Positions 1 to 5,027 of a stretch of DNA of 5,027 nt are shown here, piece by piece. The notes beneath the pieces are model-generated. The model worked only from the letters and a program-made list of their open reading frames with translations, was not told the DNA's origin and searched no databases. The DNA lies in assembly GCA_002402165.1 (NCBI GenBank), contig NVVI01000035.1:19588-24614 (forward strand). Reading direction: 5' to 3'. The DNA is from Flavobacteriales bacterium (GTDB taxonomy: Bacteria > Bacteroidota > Bacteroidia > Flavobacteriales_E > Vicingaceae). Position 1 is the first letter of the stretch. The number at the start of each line of letters is the position of its first letter. A program made the position numbers and the translations under genes.

Positions 1-726
1 GATAAATTCAGGAAACTAGAAATTGATGACACCCATATAAAATATGAAATTAAAGATGGGAGAATTTATACTGAACCATTTGATATTAAAATGGGTCCAG
101 TTACAGGGACAATGTCAGGATCTAATGGTTTCGATCAAACAATGGATAATGTAATGACTTTAAAAGTACCTAGCTCAGAATTGGGTGCTGGAGATGCAGT
201 AAACAAACTTAATTCGCAAGCTTCTAAATTGGGCATGAACTTAAAAGCAGCAGAATTCGTTAATGTTGATGTTACACTAAAAGGAACCGTTGATAATCCA
301 AAGGTTGGTGTTAATTTAAAAGATGCAGTTGGAAATATTGTTGATGATGTAAAAGAACAAATTAAAGAGCAAGTTGAAGAAAAGATTGAGGAAATAAAAG
401 ACGATGGAAAAAAGATAGCTAGAGAACAAGCAGATAAATTATTAGCAGAAGCTAAAAAACAAGCAGACAAAGTAAGAGCTGAAGGAAAAAAACAAGCTGA
501 CAAAGTAAGAGCTGAAGGAAAGAAAAGTGAAGCAAAAATTATTAAAGAAGCTGGCGGAAATCCATTTAAAAAAGCTGCAGCAAAAATTGCTGGTAAAGAA
601 GCTGTTAAACAAGCTAACAAACAAGCTCTTAAAGTTGAAACTGAAGCTAACAAACAAGCTGATGGCATAATGGCTAAAGCTCAAAAAGAAGCTGATAAAA
701 TTATGGCCGAGGTAGATAGTAAGTAA
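1..726 (+). CDS. AsmA-like protein, C-terminal part (5' end outside window)
   Basis: The reading frame is open from the first base, so the gene starts upstream and the ATG at 91 is internal; 241 C-terminal residues are present. Residues 1-70 hold beta-strand sequence with the pattern KDGRIYTEPFDIKMG followed by SGSNGFDQTMD and a strand ending LKVP. This matches the C-terminal domain of Bacteroidota AsmA-like proteins, which are large, usually N-terminally membrane-anchored envelope proteins related to bridge-like lipid-transfer proteins. A segment near residues 85-105 (NVDVTLKGTVDNPKVG) is also typical of the family. From about residue 110 to the end the protein turns into a Lys/Ala/Glu-rich helix with 11-residue repeats. 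I infer an envelope role in lipid or outer-membrane homeostasis; the exact substrate cannot be told. The next gene begins 27 bases downstream on the same strand, suggesting co-transcription. Confidence 0.8.
   Translation, partial: DKFRKLEIDDTHIKYEIKDGRIYTEPFDIKMGPVTGTMSGSNGFDQTMDNVMTLKVPSSELGAGDAVNKLNSQASKLGMNLKAAEFVNVDVTLKGTVDNPKVGVNLKDAVGNIVDDVKEQIKEQVEEKIEEIKDDGKKIAREQADKLLAEAKKQADKVRAEGKKQADKVRAEGKKSEAKIIKEAGGNPFKKAAAKIAGKEAVKQANKQALKVETEANKQADGIMAKAQKEADKIMAEVDSK
421..552 (+). repeat. Four tandem 33-bp (11-codon) repeats in the AsmA-like tail
   Basis: Four consecutive 11-residue units read REQADKLLAEA, KKQADKVRAEG, KKQADKVRAEG and KKSEAKIIKEA. The two central units (454-486 and 487-519) differ at one base in 33, a synonymous change, so this looks like a recent duplication. 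Looser 11-residue units return near the C-terminus (ANKQADGIMAK, AQKEADKIMAE). Eleven-residue periodicity fits a long amphipathic helix or right-handed coiled coil, reminiscent of group 3 LEA and apolipoprotein repeats; that resemblance is structural inference only. Confidence 0.75.
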
Positions 727-740
727 TACTTTCTATAACA

Positions 741-750
741 AGAAAAAGGG
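741..750 (+). promoter_or_regulatory. Purine-rich stretch before the TTG start (possible RBS)
   Basis: AGAAAAAGGG lies three bases before the TTG start at 754. The spacing is short for a classical Shine-Dalgarno site, but A-rich leaders are normal in Bacteroidota. In this frame a stop codon lies at 736-738 and no ATG or GTG occurs between it and the signal peptide, so TTG at 754 is the only usual start codon available. Confidence 0.35.
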
Positions 751-753
751 ATT

Positions 754-2754
754 TTGAAGAAATACATTATTTCAATACTATCGTGTATGTTTTTTTTGGG
801 TATTTATGCTCAGGAAGAAAACTGTCCTAAACCAAAAAAGAAGGCCGTAAAATTATTCGATCTCGCTAAAACTGCTCCTTCTAAAGAAAAAAAAGCTTTG
901 CTATATGAAGCAACTAAAATCGACCCAAATTACCAAGAAGCTTTTGATGAATTAGCTCACATGAATAAAAAAAAATCAGACAACCTTTTTTCTGATGGTG
1001 ACAAAAACTTTGTAAAGTACGAAAATATTAAACGTGATTATTGGGAGAAAATAGTAAAAATTTGTCCAGCGTATCGAAACTTTTATCACACCATGCAATT
1101 GGGTGATTTTTATTTTGGTAAACGAAAATTTATTCAAGCAAAGCCTTATTATCAAACTGTTTTAGCCTCACCTAATGCATATAAAAAAGATGAACGATAT
1201 GCTTATGATAGGATTCAAGACATTGAAACTTACATTAATTTAATAAACGACACCGTTCCTTTTAATCCCAAAAAAGTAGAAGGGCCATCAACTGAATTTG
1301 ATGAATATTTACCAATGCTATCACCAGATAATAATTACATGTATTTTACTCGTAAAATGCCTGACGAAAGTAAAAAAGCTTTTGATAGTGGTGATAAAGA
1401 ACTCTTTATTAGAAGTAGGCACACCATGGGAAATCGCTATAGCGGAGGAATTCCTATGCCATCTCCTTTTAATTTAGGGCAGTATCAAGGTGGAGTTTCC
1501 GTTTCAGTAAACAATAAATTACTTTTCATCACACTTGTTGATATGGTTCCTTACAGAGGGAAAGATCGCAATCGCTACGGAAAAATGTATGCTAATGCAG
1601 ATATATATTTCTCTGAATTAAAGAATGGAAAGTGGGCAAAGCTAGAGTCTATAGGAAGTAACATCAATACTCCATACACATGGGAGGGTCAACCCTCTAT
1701 TTCATCTGACAACAAAACATTATATTTCACAAGAGTTCTAGATCAATACCCAAACGATATGGACATCTATAAATGTGAAAGACAACCAGACGGAAGATGG
1801 GGAGACCCAATTAATTTAGGAGCACCAATAAATACACCTGGTGATGAAAAATCTCCCTTTATGCATTCTGATAGCCATACACTTTATTTTTCTTCTGATT
1901 ATCATATTGGCATGGGTGGTTATGATATTTTTTACTCTAAAATGGATGAAAAATCAAAGACTTTCAAAAACCCCATTAACATTGGAAACCCCATTAATAC
2001 ACCTAAAGATGAACATGGATTTATTGTAAGTAAAGATGGTGATAAAGCATATTATGGCTCTAATGATAAAGGAAAAGACTTAAATATCTACTCATTTGAG
2101 TTATATGAAGAAGCTCGACCTAAATCAGTTGCCTTTGTAAATGGAAAAATACTAAACAACTTAGGTGAAGTGCCTGAAGGAGCACAAGTAATAGTAAAAA
2201 ATACAATAACCAAAGAAGAAGTTGAAGCTGTAATTGATAAAGAGACTGGTAAATATGTTGCAGTAATAACAGTTGAAAAAGGTCAAGATATTTTATTGAC
2301 TGCCAAAAAGAAAGGTTTTGCTTTTAGTTCTCAACTAATTTCTGCTAATCAAATTGTTATTGGAAAACCTGTTAAAACAGAGAAAGTAGAAATTAAACCT
2401 ATTGAAGTTGGAGAAGCTTACCAAATTAATGATATTAATTTTGCAACCAACTCTTACGAAATTACGCCAAGAATCATTTTAGTATTAGATGAATTTATTG
2501 ACTTTCTAAAAATTAACGATAACCTTAAAATTGCCATTAATGGTTATACTGATAATATTGGAGATCCTCAAGAAAACCTTACCTTATCCGAAAATAGAGC
2601 TAAAGCTGTTTACGATTATTTGTTAATTGAAGACATTACTGCTGAAAGATTAACCTTTAAAGGTTTTGGTGAAGCCAACCCTATTGCTAAAAATAACTCC
2701 GAAAAAGGTAGGGCTAAAAATAGACGTACCGAGTTTGTAATTGTAAGTAAGTAA
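754..2754 (+). CDS. PorE-like OmpA family protein with TPR, PD40 propeller and regulatory-like domains
   Basis: This is a complete 666-residue secreted envelope protein with a TTG start. Residues 1-20 form a signal peptide (MKKYIISILS, hydrophobic core, ending YAQ). Residues about 30-160 are helical and TPR-like. Residues about 180-450 hold PD40/WD40-like propeller blades, each with a PxxSxDxxxxYFTR-type strand: LPMLSPDNNYMYFTR, QPSISSDNKTLYFTR, SPFMHSDSHTLYFSS, and a fourth near 420-448. Residues about 455-530 resemble a carboxypeptidase regulatory-like beta domain. Residues about 558-666 are an OmpA C-terminal domain; Asp600 in GYTDNIG and Arg615 in LSENRAKAV are spaced like the diaminopimelate-binding pair of known OmpA domains, so it probably binds peptidoglycan. 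The domain order is that of PorE of the type IX secretion system, but many Bacteroidota paralogues share it and no PorP/SprF gene lies beside it here. I therefore give no symbol. Its stop overlaps the next start. Confidence 0.88.
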   Translation: MKKYIISILSCMFFLGIYAQEENCPKPKKKAVKLFDLAKTAPSKEKKALLYEATKIDPNYQEAFDELAHMNKKKSDNLFSDGDKNFVKYENIKRDYWEKIVKICPAYRNFYHTMQLGDFYFGKRKFIQAKPYYQTVLASPNAYKKDERYAYDRIQDIETYINLINDTVPFNPKKVEGPSTEFDEYLPMLSPDNNYMYFTRKMPDESKKAFDSGDKELFIRSRHTMGNRYSGGIPMPSPFNLGQYQGGVSVSVNNKLLFITLVDMVPYRGKDRNRYGKMYANADIYFSELKNGKWAKLESIGSNINTPYTWEGQPSISSDNKTLYFTRVLDQYPNDMDIYKCERQPDGRWGDPINLGAPINTPGDEKSPFMHSDSHTLYFSSDYHIGMGGYDIFYSKMDEKSKTFKNPINIGNPINTPKDEHGFIVSKDGDKAYYGSNDKGKDLNIYSFELYEEARPKSVAFVNGKILNNLGEVPEGAQVIVKNTITKEEVEAVIDKETGKYVAVITVEKGQDILLTAKKKGFAFSSQLISANQIVIGKPVKTEKVEIKPIEVGEAYQINDINFATNSYEITPRIILVLDEFIDFLKINDNLKIAINGYTDNIGDPQENLTLSENRAKAVYDYLLIEDITAERLTFKGFGEANPIAKNNSEKGRAKNRRTEFVIVSK

Positions 2755-3335
2755 TGCTATCGTTACTTAAAACATGGAATAATAAATACGACCTGTGGTC
2801 TTTCTTTTCTGATTTTATTTTTGTGTTTGGAGTATTGGTTTTAGGATGGAACCCTGTCCTGCTAATATTGCTTTATATTATTGATTTATTGGTAATGCTA
2901 TTATTTACAATAATTTTATTTCATATTGAGAGTAAAGACATAGTAAAGACTATCGGATTTCTTTTCCTCTCATTTGTAGTAGTTAGTTGTTCGGTTGCTT
3001 TTTATATTGTTGTTCAAGGCATGGTAGAATCTCTTGAGTTAGCTATCAATACAAATCCTTCACAAATTATTAATTCCTATGTATTGCCAATAATATTAGT
3101 ATCGAGTGGATTAAATCATTACGCTGCTTTTAGTGAAAGCTTGCAAAAAAGGAAAGAAGGCACTTATAAAAGCACCTTTATCAAACACTTCTTTTTAAAA
3201 TATGTTTTTTTAATGGTATTGATTCTTTTTACAGTTTTCGGTCAACTCTTTTTTAATGCAGCAATAGTAATAGCATTAATTGGAATAAAAGTGTTTTTAA
3301 GAATATGGAATAAGAAATATCGAGATATTCTTTAA
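2754..3335 (+). CDS. Multi-pass membrane protein, DUF6498-like
   Basis: This 193-residue protein is very hydrophobic, with about six membrane segments: roughly residues 16-32, 34-57, 66-90, 105-126, 146-164 and 167-184. The first pair around GWNPVLLILLYIIDLLVM and the closing helix AAIVIALIGIKVFLRIW resemble DUF6498 proteins, whose function is unknown; I make that link from memory of the pattern, so it is tentative. There is no signal peptide apart from the first helix and no catalytic motif. A loop at residues 126-148 (QKRKEGTYKS and neighbours) is strongly basic and probably cytoplasmic. The start codon shares one base with the preceding stop (TAATG), the classic arrangement for translational coupling, so it should be made together with the PorE-like protein. 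Whether the two proteins interact cannot be told. Confidence 0.72.
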   Translation: MLSLLKTWNNKYDLWSFFSDFIFVFGVLVLGWNPVLLILLYIIDLLVMLLFTIILFHIESKDIVKTIGFLFLSFVVVSCSVAFYIVVQGMVESLELAINTNPSQIINSYVLPIILVSSGLNHYAAFSESLQKRKEGTYKSTFIKHFFLKYVFLMVLILFTVFGQLFFNAAIVIALIGIKVFLRIWNKKYRDIL

Positions 3336-3448
3336 AGTAACACCCTAACTCTTATTAGGTTAAACTGCTTACTAATTTGGGACAATCGTAAATTATAAAA
3401 CGCTATTGGTTGCGGTGATATTGTACCAAAAACTGTTAAAAAATATTA

Positions 3449-3471
3449 AAACCCTTTGTTATTAAGGGTTT
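3449..3471 (+). terminator. Candidate terminator hairpin after the envelope operon
   Basis: AAACCCTT (3449-3456) pairs perfectly with AAGGGTTT (3464-3471) across a seven-base loop. It lies 114 bases after the last stop codon of the + strand operon. The trailing T-run is only three bases before GCTGGC, so termination may be weak. It is the best candidate for the operon end that I can see. Confidence 0.45.
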
Positions 3472-3486
3472 GCTGGCTGTTATTTT

Positions 3487-3675
3487 GAGCTTATCCTTTA
3501 CAAAGTAGAGCTTATCTTTTTACATTTTGAACCCATCCTTACACTTTTTGAACTCATCTTTTGAAAATTTGAACTCATTTTTTGAAAATTTGAGGTCTTC
3601 TTTTCACAATTTGAGGTCTTTTTTTTACAATTTGAGCTTGTTTTATACAAAAAAGACTTCTTTTAATACCTATTA
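3487..3675. repeat. Array of nine degenerate 21-bp tandem repeats
   Basis: Units begin at 3487, 3508, 3529, 3550, 3571, 3592, 3613, 3634 and 3655, exactly 21 bases apart with no insertions or deletions. The general pattern is GA(G/A)CTCATCTTTT followed by ACAATTT. Neighbouring units are most alike: 4 and 5 differ at one base, 6 and 7 share GAGGTCTT, 1 and 2 share GAGCTTATC. This grading fits growth by unequal duplication. Units 8 and 9 are the most decayed. Each unit carries a T-rich core, so T-tracts recur every two helical turns. Stops in the + frames and the lack of a start on the - strand argue against coding. Confidence 0.85.
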
Positions 3676-3707
3676 GATACCTGAAAATGATTATTGCAAC
3701 TAAAAAA

Positions 3708-3739
3708 TAGCCGTAGATTAAACGTTTAATCTACGGTTA
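3708..3739 (-). terminator. Perfect 26-bp palindrome, likely terminator for leftward transcription
   Basis: CCGTAGATTAAAC (3711-3723) is followed directly by its exact reverse complement (3724-3736). Two further pairs and a G-T wobble extend the stem to 3708-3739. On the + strand the hairpin is followed by TTAGCTCC, but on the - strand it is followed by CTATTTTTTAG, so the T-run favours termination of leftward transcripts. The only leftward gene in view is the nucleoside transporter whose stop codon is about 750 bases away. Confidence 0.55.
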
Positions 3740-3780
3740 GCTCCTATAACAAACACTCCATCTCTTGACTATACTTAGTA

Positions 3781-3806
3781 TTGCTCTATATTTATGATTA
3801 TATTTG
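3781..3806 (+). promoter_or_regulatory. Possible Bacteroidota-type promoter for the unknown ORF
   Basis: TATATTTG (3799-3806) fits the Bacteroidota -7 consensus TAnnTTTG. A TTG at 3781-3783 could serve as the -33 element, although the 15-base gap is shorter than usual. Transcription would begin near 3813, giving a leader of about 60 bases containing the 22-bp palindrome. In such AT-rich DNA this match may be chance. Confidence 0.25.
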
Positions 3807-3827
3807 GACGTATAAACATAATGCGGA

Positions 3828-3849
3828 TATGTGTCACTAGTGACACATA
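3828..3849. repeat. Perfect 22-bp palindrome (TATGTGTCACT and its complement)
   Basis: TATGTGTCACT (3828-3838) is followed immediately by its exact reverse complement AGTGACACATA. It could be the tip of the folded recombination site around it, or an operator for a dimeric regulator placed between the possible promoter and the ORF start. The sequence alone does not decide. Confidence 0.6.
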
Positions 3850-3857
3850 CACGGTTG

Positions 3858-4492
3858 TTAGCAAAAATTAGAATGTATAATTTAAATATAATTTCAACTA
3901 TTACTAAATCATCCTTCCTTGAAAAATGGACTAAAGCTGAAGTTTATAATAAAGAACATGAACGAAATGATCAAAATTCATGGGATAGGATAAAAGTATT
4001 TTCAAAAAAAAATTTAAACATCCATTTAGTCGAAATTACTCCAGACGAAACCTTTAGTAATTTAATAATTCCTTACCATTCCTCTCCTAATCACTTCTTT
4101 AAAACAAGAATAGGCGGAAATACATTAACAGAATTCACAGACAAGTATTCTTATCCAGAAGATATTGAAAATAGTCAAGACAAATGCTTAGAGCGCTTTC
4201 CGTATCACTTTAACTTATTTAAGCATCAAAAAGATATGAATCAGGGGTTTATAGAACCTGATTTCATGTATTTTACTCAAAATGTAGAATTATCACCAGA
4301 CCCACATAGTCGAGATGGAGATTTTTTATATGCTGGTAGTTTCCATCAATTTGCTGCTTATGGTCTATTTGTTAAGGAATTCGGATCTATACCATTAAGG
4401 CTATACTTGTGTAATAATACTTGATGCTAAAAAAGAACAAAACTTTTGCTAACACTATGTAAAATGCATTAAAACGCATTTTACACTAAACG
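3858..4492 (+). mobile_element. Candidate integron-type gene cassette carrying one unknown ORF
   Basis: The inferred unit runs from the G/TT cut in GTTAGC (3857-3862) to the G/TT cut in GTTA (4492-4495). Its first bases TTAGCAAAA are the exact reverse complement of TTTTGCTAA at the start of the downstream hairpin (11 bp including the flanking TG/CA). If the unit circularised, these two stretches would meet and form a fully paired R''/R' stem, whereas in the integrated form the downstream R' pairs for only four bases. That is the hallmark of cassettes inserted by an integron integrase. It holds one ORF, a short leader and little else. I cannot see an integrase or further cassettes in this window. 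Confidence 0.42.
3873..4424 (+). CDS. Hypothetical protein of unknown family (cassette ORF)
   Basis: I do not recognise this 183-residue protein. I chose the ATG at 3873 (MYNLNIISTI) because the longer GTG reading from 3831 begins inside a 22-bp palindrome and would translate through the conserved GTTAGC core. The leader is A-rich without a Shine-Dalgarno sequence. The protein is soluble-looking, with no signal peptide or membrane helix, and is rich in aromatic residues and histidine: PYHSSPNHFFKTRIGGN in the middle, CLERFPYHFNLFKH further on, then SPDPHSRDGDFLYAGSFHQF. The several His, Asp and Arg residues in these segments could build an active or metal site, but I see no named motif. It ends with LRLYLCNNT, so C-terminal truncation cannot be excluded. 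Base composition matches its neighbours. It is flanked by inverted TGTTAGCAAAA copies, suggesting it was acquired as a cassette. Confidence 0.6.
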   Translation: MYNLNIISTITKSSFLEKWTKAEVYNKEHERNDQNSWDRIKVFSKKNLNIHLVEITPDETFSNLIIPYHSSPNHFFKTRIGGNTLTEFTDKYSYPEDIENSQDKCLERFPYHFNLFKHQKDMNQGFIEPDFMYFTQNVELSPDPHSRDGDFLYAGSFHQFAAYGLFVKEFGSIPLRLYLCNNT

Positions 4493-4498
4493 TTAAAG
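4447..4498 (+). other. Downstream attC-like hairpin
   Basis: The element reads TGCTAAC, a four-base spacer, the stem TGTAAAATGC (4458-4467), an eight-base loop, the exact complement GCATTTTACA (4476-4485), a six-base spacer, then GTTAAAG. TAAC (4450-4453) pairs with GTTA (4492-4495), so an outer short arm, an unequal internal loop and an inner stem are present, as in compact integron attC sites with R'', L'', L' and R' boxes. The R' box overlaps the stop codon of the transporter. As a terminator for that gene it lacks an adjacent T-run on the - strand. Confidence 0.45.
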
Positions 4499-5027
4499 TA
4501 ACATACCCACAATTACAGCAGTAAATAAAGAGGCTAGTGTTCCTCCAATTAATGCCCTAAAGCCAAATTTAGCGAGTGTAGCTTTTCTGTCAGGAGCCAA
4601 AGAACCTATCCCTCCTATTTGTATTCCGATAGAAGCAAAATTGGCAAAGCCACACAATATATATGTTGCCATTATTACAGATTTTTCTTCATGAAATAAT
4701 CCAGAATTTTTCATTTCTCCTAAAGAAACATAAGCTACAAATTCGTTAAGAATTGTTTTCTCTCCTAGCAATTGTCCGACCAAAACCATATCCTCAGAGC
4801 AGACTCCCATTAACCAAGCAATTGGTGCAAACAAATAACCCAATAAAAATTGAAATGATAAACCGTCAAAAGATGTATTAGCAACAATTACTTCATTAAG
4901 TGTAGTCCAGTCTCCAACTTTAAATAAAATATAATTACCCATTGCCATTAATGCAATAAAAACTAACAACATCCCTCCTACGTTTACTGCTAAACGGATT
5001 CCATCAGTAGTTCCATTTGTAATGGCT
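4493..5027 (-). CDS. Concentrative nucleoside transporter (CNT/NupC family), C-terminal part
   Basis: The gene runs leftward and its 5' end lies beyond the right edge; 177 C-terminal residues are present, and the Met at 4972 is internal because the frame stays open to 5027 (ITNGTTDGIRLAVNVGG precedes it). CNT proteins are inner-membrane symporters that take up nucleosides with sodium or protons. The family signature (G/A)xKx3NEFVA(Y/M/F) is present as GEKTILNEFVAY (visible residues 88-99). FANFASIG (127-134) has the Phe, Asn and Ser that contact nucleoside in the Vibrio CNT structure, and GGIGSLAPDRK with a final hydrophobic helix closes the protein as usual. All visible key residues are intact, so it is probably functional. 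It converges on the unknown ORF, and its stop codon begins at the inferred recombination point. Confidence 0.93.
   Translation of the reverse strand, partial: AITNGTTDGIRLAVNVGGMLLVFIALMAMGNYILFKVGDWTTLNEVIVANTSFDGLSFQFLLGYLFAPIAWLMGVCSEDMVLVGQLLGEKTILNEFVAYVSLGEMKNSGLFHEEKSVIMATYILCGFANFASIGIQIGGIGSLAPDRKATLAKFGFRALIGGTLASLFTAVIVGMLL

Larger units (their letters stand above)
3745..3862 (+). other. Upstream attC-like recombination site (candidate)
   Basis: The region starts with TATAACAAAC and ends with CGGTTGTTAGC; TAACAA (3747-3752) pairs with TTGTTA (3855-3860), giving R''/R'-type ends. Inside are two smaller hairpins: TTATGATTATA with TATAAACATAA (3792-3821, one mismatch, eight-base loop) and a 22-bp palindrome at 3828-3849. 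An imperfectly paired stem with simple AAC and GTT ends is what integron attC sites look like. The R' core GTTAGC lies 10 bases before the ATG of the next ORF, a typical cassette distance. The assignment rests on structure and context only, and no integrase gene is visible. Confidence 0.4.
3336..3872. other. 537-base intergenic region rich in repeats and hairpins
   Basis: I see no convincing gene on either strand. Bases 3336-3448 show only a weak CCTAA/TTAGG hairpin (3344-3359) and nothing else I can name. The rest is occupied by a terminator-like hairpin, a 21-bp repeat array, a 26-bp palindrome and a folded region ending at GTTAGC, each listed separately. Confidence 0.7.

Noticed and set aside
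135..668. Long open frame of 177 codons on the - strand opposite the AsmA-like tail, with a second one at 442-684
   Set aside because: These are shadows produced by Lys/Ala/Glu codon repeats of the real gene; the predicted proteins are low-complexity Ser/Phe/Leu runs without family features.
1841..2029. Short + strand open frame of 62 codons inside the PorE-like gene
   Set aside because: It lies wholly within a well-supported gene in another frame, and its product is hydrophobic only because of the overlapping propeller codons.
3312..3332. Inverted repeat AAGA-ATATC/GATAT-TCTT at the end of the DUF6498-like gene as a terminator
   Set aside because: The stem needs a bulge, has only two bases between the arms, is all AT-rich and lies inside the coding region.
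3487..3650. Repeat units as serial promoters, since TACAATTTG resembles TAnnTTTG
   Set aside because: Most units carry one base too many between TA and TTTG, and the 21-base spacing does not fit the usual distance between -33 and -7 elements.
3501..3662. 54-codon stop-free - strand frame across the 21-bp array, giving seven-residue repeats such as SNFQKMS
   Set aside because: A 21-base period keeps any stop-free frame open automatically. There is no start near its beginning and no family resemblance, so it is unlikely to be translated.
3487..3675. CRISPR array
   Set aside because: Units are directly adjacent with no unique spacers, are only 21 bases long and are degenerate; no cas genes are seen.
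3831..3872. GTG start at 3831 for the unknown ORF, adding 14 residues
   Set aside because: The start lies inside the 22-bp palindrome and the added residues would be encoded by the recombination-site core; the ATG at 3873 fits the cassette layout better.

Overview
The window looks like a piece of an AT-rich chromosome from the phylum Bacteroidota, most likely a flavobacterial or related marine lineage. The evidence is the AsmA-like protein with a lysine/alanine-rich helical tail, a PorE-like OmpA protein whose signal peptide ends in the AQ typical of the group, A-rich leaders with little Shine-Dalgarno signal, and very low GC in coding and non-coding DNA alike. Species cannot be named from the sequence.

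Left part (1-3335), all on the + strand and probably one transcript: the C-terminal end of an AsmA-like envelope protein (1-726); 27 bases later a complete cell-envelope protein with TPR, PD40 beta-propeller, regulatory-like and OmpA peptidoglycan-binding domains (754-2754, TTG start, PorE-like architecture); then, overlapping by one base, a multi-pass membrane protein that resembles DUF6498 (2754-3335). The theme is envelope and outer-membrane biology.

Middle part (3336-3872), without a convincing gene: about 110 bases with nothing I can name, a small terminator-like hairpin (3449-3471), a regular array of nine degenerate 21-bp repeats with no indels (3487-3675), a perfect 26-bp palindrome with an A/T tract that suits a terminator for leftward transcription (3711-3736), and a complex folded region ending in GTTAGC (3745-3862).

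Right part: an ORF of unknown function (3873-4424, +), bracketed by an 11-bp inverted repeat (TGTTAGCAAAA before, TTTTGCTAACA after) and followed by a compact attC-like hairpin (4447-4498). This arrangement reads like a single integron-type gene cassette (about 3858-4492) lying between the left operon and a convergent nucleoside transporter gene. No integrase is visible here. The transporter (4493-5027, -, C-terminal 177 residues only) is a clear CNT/NupC family member with its signature motif intact; its stop codon begins exactly at the inferred cassette boundary.

The two most interesting things are the cassette-like structure around the unknown ORF and the strictly 21-bp-phased repeat array. 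Both are read directly from the sequence; their function is inference.
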